NCBI GenBank assembly: GCA_028533045.1
Contig: JAQQAP010000037.1
Coordinates: forward strand, 186,001-250,000
DNA: 64,000 nt
Reading direction: 5' to 3'
Source of the DNA: Spirochaetales bacterium
Lineage (GTDB): Bacteria; Spirochaetota; Spirochaetia; DSM-2461
Numbering within the stretch: the first letter of the stretch is position 1; the number at the start of each line of letters is the position of its first letter. The translations under genes and the position numbers were made by a program. The notes below the pieces were generated by a model. That model was not told where the DNA came from, searched no databases, and worked only from the letters and a program-made list of their open reading frames with translations. Positions 54,412 to 63,970 of this stretch are shown here, one piece after another.

Positions 54412-55500
54412 TTAATCGTCCAGGGCCTCTTCCTGGGCATTCAGCTTAAGGGCGTCAAAGGTTTCACGCAAGTCGCCCTGCATAATCGCTTCCAGCTTAT
54501 AGAGGGTCAGGTTAATTCTGTGGTCAGTCACACGGTTCTGGGGGTAGTTGTAGGTTCTGATTCGTTCAGAACGGTCTCCCGAACCAACCTGGTTCTTTCT
54601 TTCCGCCGCTCGTTCGGCATTCTTCTTCTCTTCTTCCGCTTCAAAAAGACGGGCCTTGAGAACTCGCATAGCTTTAGCTTTGTTCTTAATCTGGGATTTT
54701 TCATCCTGACAAGTTACAATTACGCCCGTGGGAATGTGGGTGATTCGTACGGCCGAGTCGGTGGTGTTTACACTCTGTCCACCGGGGCCGGAGGATCGGA
54801 ATACGTCAATTCGGAGGTCTTCCGTCTTAATCTCAATATCCGTGTCTTCCGCTTCGGGAAGTACCGCCACAGTTACGGCCGATGTATGAATACGTCCGCC
54901 CGATTCGGTGGCGGGGATACGCTGTACCCGGTGAGCGCCCGATTCATAACGAAGGTCGCCGTATACGCTCTTACCGCTGATTGAGTAGATAATTTCTTTA
55001 AAACCGCCGATCCCCGTTTCGCTGGCTTCGATAATTTCCGATTTCCAGCCCTTCGTTTCCGCATAACGGGTATACATTCGGTAAAGGTCAGCCGCAAAAA
55101 GGGCCGCTTCATCCCCACCGGTACCGGCACGGATTTCCATGATGATATTCTTACCATCCAGAGGATCCCGGGGAACGAGAAGCACGTTTAACTGGGTAAA
55201 AAGTTTCTCCGAGCTCTCCTTAAGGGAGCTGGCTTCCTCCCGGGCCATCTCTTTCATCTCCTCGTCCTCTTCCATATCGGCAAGTTCAAGGGCATCGTTA
55301 TACTGGTCCAGGGCGGATTTATAATCGTTGTAGCAGTTAGCCGTATCGGCCAGGTGGGAGAACTCCTGCATGAGCTCTTTATATTTTTTCTGGTCCTTTA
55401 CCACATCGGGATCCCCCAAAGAGGTTTCCACTTCGCTGTGGCGGGCCAGGATTCTATCAATTTTATTCTGCATTCTCTCATCAATCATAGCCGTTACCAT
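54412..55500 (-). CDS. prfA: Peptide chain release factor 1
   Basis: This is a 362-residue release factor for UAA and UAG. The GGQ motif stands in [20 protein letters not shown], where the Gln is methylated in other bacteria. The stop-codon-reading region contains the PxT-like segment before it. An ATG 12 bp in (55488) could also be the start. It is the last gene of the leftward run with xseB and xseA. No prmC follows, although prmC often does in other genomes. Confidence 0.96.
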   Translation of the reverse strand: MVTAMIDERMQNKIDRILARHSEVETSLGDPDVVKDQKKYKELMQEFSHLADTANCYNDYKSALDQYNDALELADMEEDEEMKEMAREEASSLKESSEKLFTQLNVLLVPRDPLDGKNIIMEIRAGTGGDEAALFAADLYRMYTRYAETKGWKSEIIEASETGIGGFKEIIYSISGKSVYGDLRYESGAHRVQRIPATESGGRIHTSAVTVAVLPEAEDTDIEIKTEDLRIDVFRSSGPGGQSVNTTDSAVRITHIPTGVIVTCQDEKSQIKNKAKAMRVLKARLFEAEEEKKNAERAAERKNQVGSGDRSERIRTYNYPQNRVTDHRINLTLYKLEAIMQGDLRETFDALKLNAQEEALDD

Positions 55501-55528
55501 AACAGATAAAGGTCAGAAAGTAAACGGT

Positions 55529-55756
55529 TTATTGATCGAAGAGGCCCAGTTCCGGTTCATCTCCCCGGGCCGGTTCGGGCTCGTTAAGAAGTATCTCCAC
55601 TTTTTTCTCTACCTTTTGCAATTCCTTCTCCAGCTGAGCCGCCAGTTTTACCCCTTCGTCAAAGGAAGAGACTGCCTTCTCCAGGGGAGTTTCCCGATCC
55701 TTAATCACACGGCTTAACTCTTCCAAACGGGCCATTTTTTCTTCAAAATTCTTCAT
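55529..55756 (-). CDS. xseB: Exodeoxyribonuclease VII small subunit
   Basis: This is a 75-residue helical subunit (FEEKMARLEELSRVIKDRETPLEKAVSSFDEGVKLA is the family pattern) that forms the exonuclease VII complex with XseA. ATGA-type overlap with xseA keeps the two stoichiometric. The tail is acidic and Pro-rich. Confidence 0.95.
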   Translation of the reverse strand: MKNFEEKMARLEELSRVIKDRETPLEKAVSSFDEGVKLAAQLEKELQKVEKKVEILLNEPEPARGDEPELGLFDQ

Positions 55757-56934
55757 TTTTTAATCTCCTTGATTTCTGCGTCCGCTTTGCCTTCGTAAAA
55801 ACGGAGAGTAACCGTTGCGCCGGGCTCCAGGTTCTCTGTGTTAAAAACGGTATTACCCTCTTCATCGCTGACCCGGGCAAAGCCCCTCTCCAGCACGGCG
55901 AGGGGTGAGCTGGCCTCCAGATCCTTTTTAGCCAGGGCCAAGGCATGGGACTGTTCATCCAAACGTTCCTTGACGGCGCGAGTCAGTTTTTCCTTCTCAT
56001 CATCCAACTTCATCATAAGCGGTTCCAAATAGGTGTAAAAACTTCGTTCCAACTCTTCTTTGGTAAAAGGCTGAATAATCAGGCGGATTTTTTCCAGGCG
56101 CTGTTCTATTTCATTAATCATTAAGTGGCGATGAAGGGCAATTCTCTCTCTTATGTCCGATTCTTGGGCGGACACAACCTCCGCTGCGGCTGAAGGAGTC
56201 GGCGCACGGTAGTCGGCGGCAAAGTCGGCCAGGGAAAAATCAATTTCATGGCCCACACCGCTTATAACGGGAATCTCCGAATCGGCGATGGCCCGAACCA
56301 CGCACTCCTCGGAAAAGGGCAAAAGATCTTCCAGGGAACCGCCTCCTCTCCCGCAGATAATAACATCGGCCAGGGCGTACTCATTCACCCGGGCAATTTG
56401 ACGGGCAATTTTCTCTGCGGCTCCTTCGCCTTGTACGGGGCAGGGGAAAAGGGTGATGTCGCTTCCCGCTCCTCTTCTTTCCATAACCTGTAAAATATCT
56501 CTTACCGCCGCTCCCGTGGGAGAGGTCACAAGTGCGACCCGTTCCGGGAAAAGGGGGAGGGGCTTTTTTCGTGATTCCTCAAATAAGCCCTCTGCCGCCA
56601 GTCGCTGTTTTCTTTCCTCCAAAATTTGAAGAAGATTTCCTTCTCCGACGGGAGTCATGCTTTGGCAGACAATCTGATATCCGCCCCGAGGGGGATAAAC
56701 GGAAATTCGCCCGGTAACTTGAACCAGTTGGCCGTCGGCAGGTCTGAAGTTTAATCGGCTCGCCTGGCTGCGAAACAGGACCGCAGAGATTAGGGCCTTT
56801 TCATCTTTGAGAGAGAAATAGACGTGTCCCGTACTGGAAGGGCGGTAGTTGGATATTTCACCTTCCACCTGAACAAAGGGGAAATCCTGTTCCAGACGTG
56901 TTTTAATGAGATCTGTCAATTCACCTACTTTCAT
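55753..56934 (-). CDS. xseA: Exodeoxyribonuclease VII large subunit
   Basis: This is a 393-residue subunit, shorter than E. coli XseA (456). An N-terminal OB fold (about 15-100; VEGEISNYRPSSTGHVYFSLKD) binds single-stranded DNA. The catalytic domain (about 110-260) has VTSPTGAAVRDIL and GRGGGSLEDLLPF. A C-terminal coiled coil follows. It degrades single-stranded DNA in repair. The start overlaps the stop of the upstream HEAT-like gene (4 bp). Confidence 0.95.
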   Translation of the reverse strand: MKVGELTDLIKTRLEQDFPFVQVEGEISNYRPSSTGHVYFSLKDEKALISAVLFRSQASRLNFRPADGQLVQVTGRISVYPPRGGYQIVCQSMTPVGEGNLLQILEERKQRLAAEGLFEESRKKPLPLFPERVALVTSPTGAAVRDILQVMERRGAGSDITLFPCPVQGEGAAEKIARQIARVNEYALADVIICGRGGGSLEDLLPFSEECVVRAIADSEIPVISGVGHEIDFSLADFAADYRAPTPSAAAEVVSAQESDIRERIALHRHLMINEIEQRLEKIRLIIQPFTKEELERSFYTYLEPLMMKLDDEKEKLTRAVKERLDEQSHALALAKKDLEASSPLAVLERGFARVSDEEGNTVFNTENLEPGATVTLRFYEGKADAEIKEIKK

Positions 56935-57911
56935 GAGTAGTTATCCTGCAAGTCAAAGGTGTAATAGTGATTGTTATAGGTAAAAGCCTCGGGCCAGAAC
57001 TCGGAGATATTACGTTTCAAGTCCTCATGTTTTTCAATCAACTCAAGGAGAGTCCTGGTACGGGGACCTTTGAGGCGGCCAATCAGTTTCATCATTTTTT
57101 TATAGAGAGGTTTCCAGTCTTCATGGAAAGGTCTTTTTATCAATTCTGTCATAAATTGGGAGGCCAATACGGGCGGGGTATGCTCATCAAGAAGTTGGAA
57201 GGCCTGAAAAAAGTCCGCTTCTGACACATGTGTGGCGGGAGATAAATAGTCAAACCGGGTAAGTGAAAGATTTTGTGACTGAACAGGCCATTTGTTCAGA
57301 GGGGACGCCTTTTTCTTCTGGAATTTATAAAGCGCCCGTGCCGCAAGGTCTTCCTGCTCGCCCTGGATAAAATCAGCTAGAATCCCTTCATCCTGAGTCG
57401 TCCCGGTTTCAAGAAACATAATAAGGCGGTACTGCTCGTCGGGAGGAAAGTTATTTATGCGAAAAGAGAAAAGATCGGAAAAGTCCTTTTTGATTCTTCT
57501 GTAAGCCCCATCGCGAATCAGTTGTCTCGGATCCCCGGTCAGACGGCGAAAAATCTCGTTAAAGAGGCGCGAACGTTCCCGGTGCTCCCATTTTGTGACC
57601 ACCATAACTCTTATAAAGTGGTAGGAGTCATTAAATGCCTCCCAGAGTAGGTGGTCATATTTTTCATTTCCCAAAGCAAGTAATCCGGCCAATCCCAAAT
57701 AACGGGCTTCCTTATATTCGGAACGGGCCAACTCAAAATAGGTATTTTCCCGTTTCTTTACCGATTCCAAAAGCTTTTTCTCCAGAAAAAAGCCATTTTT
57801 GTCAAAAAGCTCGTCCATAAAAGAATAATTCTTTATTCCCTGGGAAAGGGGAAGGGGCTGTTTTTTGATGGAAAGGCAAATTTCCCAGTCTGAGGAAATG
57901 TTTTTATTCAT
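56931..57911 (-). CDS. HEAT-like helical repeat protein, unknown function
   Basis: This is a 326-residue, mostly helical protein. Segments such as ARYLGLAGLLALGNEKYDHLLWEAFND followed by VMVVTKWEHRER look like HEAT-type helical repeats. No catalytic motif is seen. It leads the xseA-xseB-prfA operon with overlapping ends and is divergent from the MBL/cNMP gene. Nothing else indicates its role. Confidence 0.65.
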   Translation of the reverse strand: MNKNISSDWEICLSIKKQPLPLSQGIKNYSFMDELFDKNGFFLEKKLLESVKKRENTYFELARSEYKEARYLGLAGLLALGNEKYDHLLWEAFNDSYHFIRVMVVTKWEHRERSRLFNEIFRRLTGDPRQLIRDGAYRRIKKDFSDLFSFRINNFPPDEQYRLIMFLETGTTQDEGILADFIQGEQEDLAARALYKFQKKKASPLNKWPVQSQNLSLTRFDYLSPATHVSEADFFQAFQLLDEHTPPVLASQFMTELIKRPFHEDWKPLYKKMMKLIGRLKGPRTRTLLELIEKHEDLKRNISEFWPEAFTYNNHYYTFDLQDNYS

Positions 57912-57961
57912 ATAATCAAAATGTAGTGTAAAAATTGAAAAAAATAAACTATATTATTCCT

Positions 57962-60172
57962 ATGATTGAGAAATATTTTGTATCCGCAGGAATTCAATGG
58001 GTGGAAGTGAAGGAAGCGAATTTGCGCATTCTTTGCGGTTCTCCCATGGATAGCATTAAACATCTCAAAGCAAGAGGATTTCTCAAACCTTCCGAAATTG
58101 ATGGTCATTACTTTGAATATGGCCCCAATGTTATTCTTCTTTCCGATCTGGCCACACAGAACGGCAGTTTCTCAAATTTATCCGAATTTCCCGTACTTCA
58201 TATGATTTATAAACAGGGTATGGGCATTCCGGGACATCCCAACAATAATAATGGTTCCCGGCCCCTTCTTATAGGAACTATGGATCAGGTGCTGGCCCAG
58301 CAGAATTATATTTTCCGTGGGAATACAGGACTCTGTGATCTGGATGAACTGGTGGCGGCCAACTATTCCGGGGAAGCCCTGGATCAGCATTGGAAACTCA
58401 AACTTTTTTTTAACGGCGGGGATATTTCCAGTACGAACGAGCTCATCGACGGACTGATTCTGGAAGACAGGGAAAGGGAAATCAGAAACGGGGTTACCAT
58501 TAAGAGGACAGCCCTGAATGTCTACACCATCTCCTATAAGGGGGAGAGTGTTGAAGTTGATTTGAACCTGAAAAAAGACGAAGCCTATGGTACCACCTTT
58601 GACCTGGGATACCATAAAATTGACCGGGAGTACTTTTCTATCGTCCATTGCGGAGAAGGGAACGGTTGGGATGAAACCCGGACCTGTATGGGGTCGATCA
58701 TCACCTTCCAGGATAAAATTTACCTTATCGATGCGGGGCCACATATTGATAAAATACTCAGGAGTCTGGGGATCTGTAACAGCCAGATAGACGGGATTTT
58801 CCAAACCCATGCCCACGACGACCATTTTGCCGGCCTTACCTCACTTTTTCAGACGGGGCACAAGATTAACTACTATGCTACCGTTCCCGTTCGGCATACG
58901 GTTCAAAAGAAATTTTCCGCACTGACCGGTACGGACGAAGAAACCTTTGGTAACTTCTTCCGCATTCACGATCTGGAGCTTGATAAATGGAATGATATAA
59001 ACGGCCTTGATGTTAAGCCTCTCTATTCCCCCCATCCCCTGGAAACTACGGTTTTTTACTTTCGCGCTTTCGGGGAGTATGGCGAGGCCGTTTATGGACA
59101 CCTGGCCGATATTATCGGAAAAGATGTACTTGAAAAAGCGGTTAAGCCCCAGAATCCCGACGGAATTGAACGGTCCTTTTTTGAGAAAATCTGGCAAGGT
59201 TATGAGAAACCCTGCGACCTTAAAAAAGTCGATAGCGGTAAGGGATTCGTCCATGGGAACGCCCATGACTTTAAAGAGGATAAAAGTAAGAAAATCCTTA
59301 TTAGCCACACCGACTGGCAACTCACTCCGGAAGAGAAGGAAATAGGGGATAACGCGGTATTTGGACAGCAGGATGTCCTCATTCCGGCCCGGGTGGACTA
59401 TACGGAGATGTTCGCCCGCATGCTTCTCAAGTATTATTTTCCCCATACCCCTTTTCAGGACAGGGAATTACTTATGAATTCACACCGGGTCACCTATCCC
59501 CCCGGGACGATTCTTATTGGAAAACATGAATTGGCCGATAGCGTATACCTTATTCTCACCGGCTTTGTCGAGTACATAAACTCGCAGCAGAATATAAGCA
59601 GTACCCGATCGGTGGGAAGTTTGCTGGGAGAAATGGCGGCTCTGCAGAAAGTGCCCCTGGAGGGAACTTATCGAACCAGCTGTTACGTCACGGCCCTCAA
59701 AATCTCATCCCAGCTCTTTTTGCAGTTTATTAACCGGTCCAATATGATAAATGACTTGATGAAACTGCAGGAAAAAAGACATTACATTCTGGATCATACC
59801 AAAGTGGGCAGTGAGCTCTCCTACATGCAAATGAATCACATTCTTGAAGCCATGACCGAAGAAACAATAGATGAGGAATGGGAGATCCCCGGCGATGATG
59901 AGCGGCTCTTTCTTGTAAAAGAAGGACGACTCAAACTGATTTATGGCGACCGTGAAGTTGATGAGTTGGCCATGGGCGATCCCTTCGCCCTTCAATCTGT
60001 TTTAACCTTGCTTTCCGAAAAGGATAGAGTTAAAGTTAAGGTAAGTCCTCTGGCCGGAGAAAGTTGTCTCTGTTATAGCCTTTCTCGGGATTTTATTAAG
60101 GACGTACCGATTTTACAATGGCAGTTTTTGGAACTTTTCCGCAGCCGCAAAAAAAAGAGCAGGGAGTATTAG
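57962..60172 (+). CDS. Metallo-beta-lactamase/cyclic-nucleotide-binding fusion protein
   Basis: This is a 736-residue cytosolic protein. An N-terminal domain of about 220 residues has no clear family (PGHPNNNNGSRPLLIGTMDQV is a striking segment). A metallo-beta-lactamase domain (about 240-480) has the zinc motif HAHDDH at 283-288. A cyclic-nucleotide-binding domain (about 495-590) has the phosphate-cassette-like GEMAAL and TYRT. A second, weaker cNMP-like domain occupies about 640-735. The likely role is a hydrolase gated by cAMP or cGMP. I start at 57962, where TATATT ends 6 nt upstream, not at the ATG 27 bp earlier. manA follows directly. Confidence 0.8.
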   Translation: MIEKYFVSAGIQWVEVKEANLRILCGSPMDSIKHLKARGFLKPSEIDGHYFEYGPNVILLSDLATQNGSFSNLSEFPVLHMIYKQGMGIPGHPNNNNGSRPLLIGTMDQVLAQQNYIFRGNTGLCDLDELVAANYSGEALDQHWKLKLFFNGGDISSTNELIDGLILEDREREIRNGVTIKRTALNVYTISYKGESVEVDLNLKKDEAYGTTFDLGYHKIDREYFSIVHCGEGNGWDETRTCMGSIITFQDKIYLIDAGPHIDKILRSLGICNSQIDGIFQTHAHDDHFAGLTSLFQTGHKINYYATVPVRHTVQKKFSALTGTDEETFGNFFRIHDLELDKWNDINGLDVKPLYSPHPLETTVFYFRAFGEYGEAVYGHLADIIGKDVLEKAVKPQNPDGIERSFFEKIWQGYEKPCDLKKVDSGKGFVHGNAHDFKEDKSKKILISHTDWQLTPEEKEIGDNAVFGQQDVLIPARVDYTEMFARMLLKYYFPHTPFQDRELLMNSHRVTYPPGTILIGKHELADSVYLILTGFVEYINSQQNISSTRSVGSLLGEMAALQKVPLEGTYRTSCYVTALKISSQLFLQFINRSNMINDLMKLQEKRHYILDHTKVGSELSYMQMNHILEAMTEETIDEEWEIPGDDERLFLVKEGRLKLIYGDREVDELAMGDPFALQSVLTLLSEKDRVKVKVSPLAGESCLCYSLSRDFIKDVPILQWQFLELFRSRKKKSREY

Positions 60173-61300
60173 ATGTTTAAATTAAACAATTCCATACAGC
60201 ATTATGATTGGGGAAAAACCGATTGGCTTCCCCGTTTTCTCGGAGAGGCGAACGAAAATAATCAGCCCTGGGCAGAATTATGGATGGGCTCCCATCCCAA
60301 GGCTCCCTCACACCGGGCCAGCGATATGGTCCCCCTTGATAGCTTAATCGAAAAGGAGGGGGAAGTCCTCTTGGGGAAAGACGTTTGTGAGCGTTTTGGG
60401 CGCCTTCCTTTTCTTTTCAAAATTCTTGCCATAGAAGGTCCCCTTTCCATTCAGGTCCATCCTTCCAAAGCCCAGGCGGAAGAAGGCTTTGCCCGTGAAA
60501 ATCAACAGGGCATCGAAATGACCGCCTTTAACAGAAATTACAAAGACGATAATCACAAGCCGGAAATCATCTGTGCCGTGGAACCCTATACGGCGATGAA
60601 GGGATTCCGGAGTTTTGATGAGATTCATGAAAACTTTTCCCCTCTCATTGGAATGGATACGCAGGAACTTTTTGCCAAGGGAACCATAAGGGATTTCTAT
60701 TTTAACCTAATTGGTCTTGACGAATCGAAAAAGAAGTTACTCCTGGAGCGCGCCTCAGAACGACTCCCCGATGACCTCAAAGGCCAGTGGGTCAGAAAAC
60801 TAATGACCTTTTATCCCGGTGACATATCAGCCTTGGCTCCTCTCTATCTCAATCTTATTGTGCTTAATAAAGGAGAAGCTCTTTTTCTCCCGGCCGGGGA
60901 AATGCATGCCTATCTACACGGTGTGGGTATTGAGCTCATGGCTAACTCCGACAATGTTCTTCGGGGCGGTTTGACTCCCAAACATATGGATTTGGCCGAG
61001 TTGGAGAAGGTGGTGCTTTTTGAACACTCTCCTGTGCATGTTTTAAGAAAAGAAGATAATAATCTCTATTATTCCGGGGCGGATGAGTTTGTTCTGGGAG
61101 AAAAAGAGATTGACGGCGAATATATTCTGGACTGCAAAAAGGAAGCCGCCATTGTGTTGGTCTTTTCCGGGGAATTGGCCTTTAACTCTGAGCTGAATGC
61201 CCGGGAAGGGGAAGTCATATTCCTTGAAGCGGGAAATGTCCCTGTCTCCCTAAAAGGGAAAGGGAAGATATTCTGGGCCACCGTTAAAAAGGAAGACTAA
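60173..61300 (+). CDS. manA: Mannose-6-phosphate isomerase, class I
   Basis: This is a 375-residue zinc enzyme (E. coli 391) interconverting mannose-6-P and fructose-6-P. Zinc ligands are in QVHPSK (Gln, His), a Glu in NHKPEI and a His in the PAGEMHAYLHG segment. IELMANSDNVLRGGLTPKH is the family signature. The ATG abuts the stop of the fusion gene, so the two are co-transcribed. It may feed mannose into glycolysis or GDP-mannose synthesis. Confidence 0.95.
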   Translation: MFKLNNSIQHYDWGKTDWLPRFLGEANENNQPWAELWMGSHPKAPSHRASDMVPLDSLIEKEGEVLLGKDVCERFGRLPFLFKILAIEGPLSIQVHPSKAQAEEGFARENQQGIEMTAFNRNYKDDNHKPEIICAVEPYTAMKGFRSFDEIHENFSPLIGMDTQELFAKGTIRDFYFNLIGLDESKKKLLLERASERLPDDLKGQWVRKLMTFYPGDISALAPLYLNLIVLNKGEALFLPAGEMHAYLHGVGIELMANSDNVLRGGLTPKHMDLAELEKVVLFEHSPVHVLRKEDNNLYYSGADEFVLGEKEIDGEYILDCKKEAAIVLVFSGELAFNSELNAREGEVIFLEAGNVPVSLKGKGKIFWATVKKED

Positions 61301-61302
61301 TT

Positions 61303-61779
61303 TTGACCGTTTGGATTGATAGTGACTCATGCCCCGCAGCGGTGCGGGAAATATCGGGGGAAACCGTAGCCGGGCTTATGGCTTCCGGAAAACCGATTAA
61401 CGCCGTTTATGTAGCAAACCGCTCCATTCCTATCCCTTCTCTTCCGGGGCTCAGTTTTTACCAATCCTCCTCGGAAAAGGAAAGCGCCGACGATTACATC
61501 GTCAAATCCGTCCTGCCCGGGGATCTTGTGTTAACAAAGGATTTTCTTTTAGCCGAACGAATCCTGTCAATCAACATTACTGCGATGAACTTCGACGGGC
61601 GTGTTTTTGAGCTGAATTGGCTTAAAAAAAGAATAGAAGAAAGAAATATGATGGCCATTCTCTATAACTCCGGTTCTATTAACCGATATAGAAAAAAAAG
61701 TCGTTCCGATTCAAAAAACAGGGAATTCTCTCTTTCCTTTTCTCAAGAAATTGATAAAATACTACGGCAAGGAGAGTGA
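61303..61779 (+). CDS. DUF188/YaiI-family protein
   Basis: This is a 158-residue protein starting with TTG. WIDSDSCPAAVREI near the N-terminus is the hallmark of the YaiI/YqxD family (UPF0178), followed by DDYIVKSVLPGDLVLTKDFLLAERIL, also conserved. The fold is PIN-like with conserved acidic residues. The activity is unproven. It is 2 bp after manA and overlaps the upstream in-frame GTG of the flavodiiron gene. Confidence 0.88.
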   Translation: MTVWIDSDSCPAAVREISGETVAGLMASGKPINAVYVANRSIPIPSLPGLSFYQSSSEKESADDYIVKSVLPGDLVLTKDFLLAERILSINITAMNFDGRVFELNWLKKRIEERNMMAILYNSGSINRYRKKSRSDSKNREFSLSFSQEIDKILRQGE

Positions 61780-61784
61780 TAGAA

Positions 61785-63011
61785 ATGAATATTACGAAAA
61801 TGAGCGGACCCGTGTATAGGATGGGGGTCAATATACACGAGGAAGGCTATCTGTTTGAAGGTCTTTGGCCTATTCCAGATGGAGTTAGTATTAACAGCTA
61901 CCTTGTACAGGGTGATAAGACTGCCGTTATAGACCTGACTCAGGAAACGGCCGGTCTTGTGGAGTCCCTCAGTAGACAGATTGAAATGACCGGAACGGCT
62001 CTGGAAGATCTGGATTATGTCATCGTAAACCATATGGAACCGGATCACTCGGGAATGCTCAAGGACTTTGTGTCCAAAAACAAAAAGGCCCGTTTTATCT
62101 GTTCCGAAAAAGCCGTTCCCCTTCTACAGCAGTTCTGTTCTGTTCCGGAAGATCGAATTGACAGTGTAAAAGACGGAGATACACTGGACTTAGGCCAGGG
62201 ACAGGTTCTCACTTTTTTTATGGTTCCCAATGTTCATTGGCCGGAAACCATGGTTACTTGGCTTGATTCGGAAAAGACCCTTTTTGCCTGTGATGCCTTC
62301 GGTTCTTACGGTAAGGTTGAGGATGAGATTTTTGACGATCAGCTTTCCGATGAAAGAGCCGCCTTCTACGAAAAGGAAGCTCTTCGCTACTATGCCAATA
62401 TAGTGGCATCCTTCTCAATGTTTGTAGACAAGGCCATTGCCAAGCTGGCCGGTTTGGATATTAAGATAATCGCCCCTTCCCACGGTATTGTCTGGAGAAA
62501 GAATCCGGCAAAGATTATCGAGCATTATCAACGTTACGCTTCCTATGCGAAAGGACCGGCGGAGAAAGAGGTATGTCTCGTGTGGGCGTCCATGTACGGC
62601 AATACGGAAAAAGCCGTATCTCCCCTCATTAGAGGTCTGAAAGAGGAAGGTGTTGAGGTAAACCTGTTTCGGGTACCCCAGGATGACCTGGGACATATCC
62701 TTGCGGCTGCCTGGAAATCGGCGGGCCTGATTTTTGCCATGCCCACCTATGAATATAAAATGTTTCCTCCTATGGCTACCGTTGTGGATGACCTTATGAT
62801 CAAAAAGGTCAAGAACAAAAAGGTCCTGCGCGTAGGGTCGTTCGGATGGGTCGGCGGTGCGGAAAAGGATTTCCGAACACGTACGGAGAAGGCCGGATGG
62901 GATATTATGGACAGTGTTGAGTTCCAGGGATGTCCCACTGAGGAAGATCTTAAGAACGTAGAAAATTCCGCTCGTGAATTGGCTAAGCAGATTAAGGAAT
63001 TTGTCGGCTAA
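61785..63011 (+). CDS. fprA: A-type flavodiiron protein
   Basis: This is a 408-residue enzyme that reduces O2 to water or NO to N2O. The N-terminal MBL-like diiron domain has HMEPDH (His83, Glu85, Asp87, His88) and later histidine ligands (VHWPET, PSHGIVW). The C-terminal flavodoxin domain (about 260-408) has the FMN loop SMYGNTEK and MPTYEYKMFPP. There is no rubredoxin tail, so an external donor is needed. It supports an anaerobe that meets oxygen. AAGGAG is 10 nt before the ATG at 61785. A GTG 9 bp upstream is too close to it. Confidence 0.94.
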   Translation: MNITKMSGPVYRMGVNIHEEGYLFEGLWPIPDGVSINSYLVQGDKTAVIDLTQETAGLVESLSRQIEMTGTALEDLDYVIVNHMEPDHSGMLKDFVSKNKKARFICSEKAVPLLQQFCSVPEDRIDSVKDGDTLDLGQGQVLTFFMVPNVHWPETMVTWLDSEKTLFACDAFGSYGKVEDEIFDDQLSDERAAFYEKEALRYYANIVASFSMFVDKAIAKLAGLDIKIIAPSHGIVWRKNPAKIIEHYQRYASYAKGPAEKEVCLVWASMYGNTEKAVSPLIRGLKEEGVEVNLFRVPQDDLGHILAAAWKSAGLIFAMPTYEYKMFPPMATVVDDLMIKKVKNKKVLRVGSFGWVGGAEKDFRTRTEKAGWDIMDSVEFQGCPTEEDLKNVENSARELAKQIKEFVG

Positions 63012-63016
63012 AGAGA

Positions 63017-63970
63017 TTACTCGCTGAGGTAGTCAGTAATGGCTTCTTTCAGTGAGTATTGTCCCGGGCCATCCCATTCAAGGGGAAAAAGGGCTACACC
63101 GGCTAGTCCTTTTTCCCGGGCATATTCCGCTTTACGCCGGGCCATGTCTGTTCCGTTAAAGTAATAATTTTCTTTTTCATTCTCGTTTGCCAGGGGGAGG
63201 TAGGTCTCCACTATAGAGTAGTAGGGTAACTTGTCCACCCAGTATTGGGGTGTATTACTCTTATAGTTTCTCCCGTATAAGGGAAGGGACAGGATGAGTT
63301 TCTCCGGGGGGATTTTTTTTCTCACAAGAAAATTTTCAACGGTCTCGTTTACGTTTTCCATAGTGGAATGCCTGCCGGAATAGTCATAGGCTTTCATAAT
63401 AATATAATCCGATTCCTCGATGAGTTCAGGTAGGGCTTCCTCTTTGTAATTCAGGCTATAATAATATAATAAGTCTTTTGTTAACTCACTTCTTAAATCA
63501 AGAATTAGGTCGGTAAGATTCTCGTTAACAGAAGAATCCTTACCCAAGGTCAATTCCCAGAGGATTCCTTTGTAATGATTCTCCATGAGCCGTTCTTGTG
63601 TTTTTTCAAGCCACTCTTTTCTTTCTTTCAGATTCTCCCATTGGATCAGGTCCTTTTCTGTGAGAGAAAGTGATAAAAGCAAATTTCCATCCCATAAAAG
63701 AGCAATTCTTTCTTCGTAAAGGCGAGTACAGCTATCGGAAGAATCGAAGGAAGGGACAATGAAATCGGTTAAGCCGTCGTTGAGTCTGAAGAAGGTATTG
63801 TTCCCCTCCCAGGGCCAAGGAGATAAAAGGTAATTCTTTTCCTTTAAAGAGTCATTCTGCAGATGGGGGGAGCTTTGCTGTTCAGAGAAGATTCCCATAA
63901 AATGAAAATCATTGGCTGAGATCATCTGTGTGAAAAGACAAACAAATAAATAGGATAACAATTTTTTCAC
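63017..63970 (-). CDS. GH18-like secreted protein with altered active site
   Basis: This is a 317-residue protein with a signal peptide (about 1-19, ending ISA). It resembles a family 18 glycoside hydrolase or chitinase-like spore-protein domain: MKAYDYSG near residue 195 (the MxYD motif) and KLILSLPLYGRNY. The catalytic DxxDxDxE is replaced by KGILWEL, which keeps only one Glu and lacks the aspartates. It is therefore likely a glycan-binding or highly diverged protein. The C-terminal GLAGVALFPLEWDGPG resembles a GH18 barrel end. It converges with fprA across 5 bp. Confidence 0.72.
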   Translation of the reverse strand: MKKLLSYLFVCLFTQMISANDFHFMGIFSEQQSSPHLQNDSLKEKNYLLSPWPWEGNNTFFRLNDGLTDFIVPSFDSSDSCTRLYEERIALLWDGNLLLSLSLTEKDLIQWENLKERKEWLEKTQERLMENHYKGILWELTLGKDSSVNENLTDLILDLRSELTKDLLYYYSLNYKEEALPELIEESDYIIMKAYDYSGRHSTMENVNETVENFLVRKKIPPEKLILSLPLYGRNYKSNTPQYWVDKLPYYSIVETYLPLANENEKENYYFNGTDMARRKAEYAREKGLAGVALFPLEWDGPGQYSLKEAITDYLSE

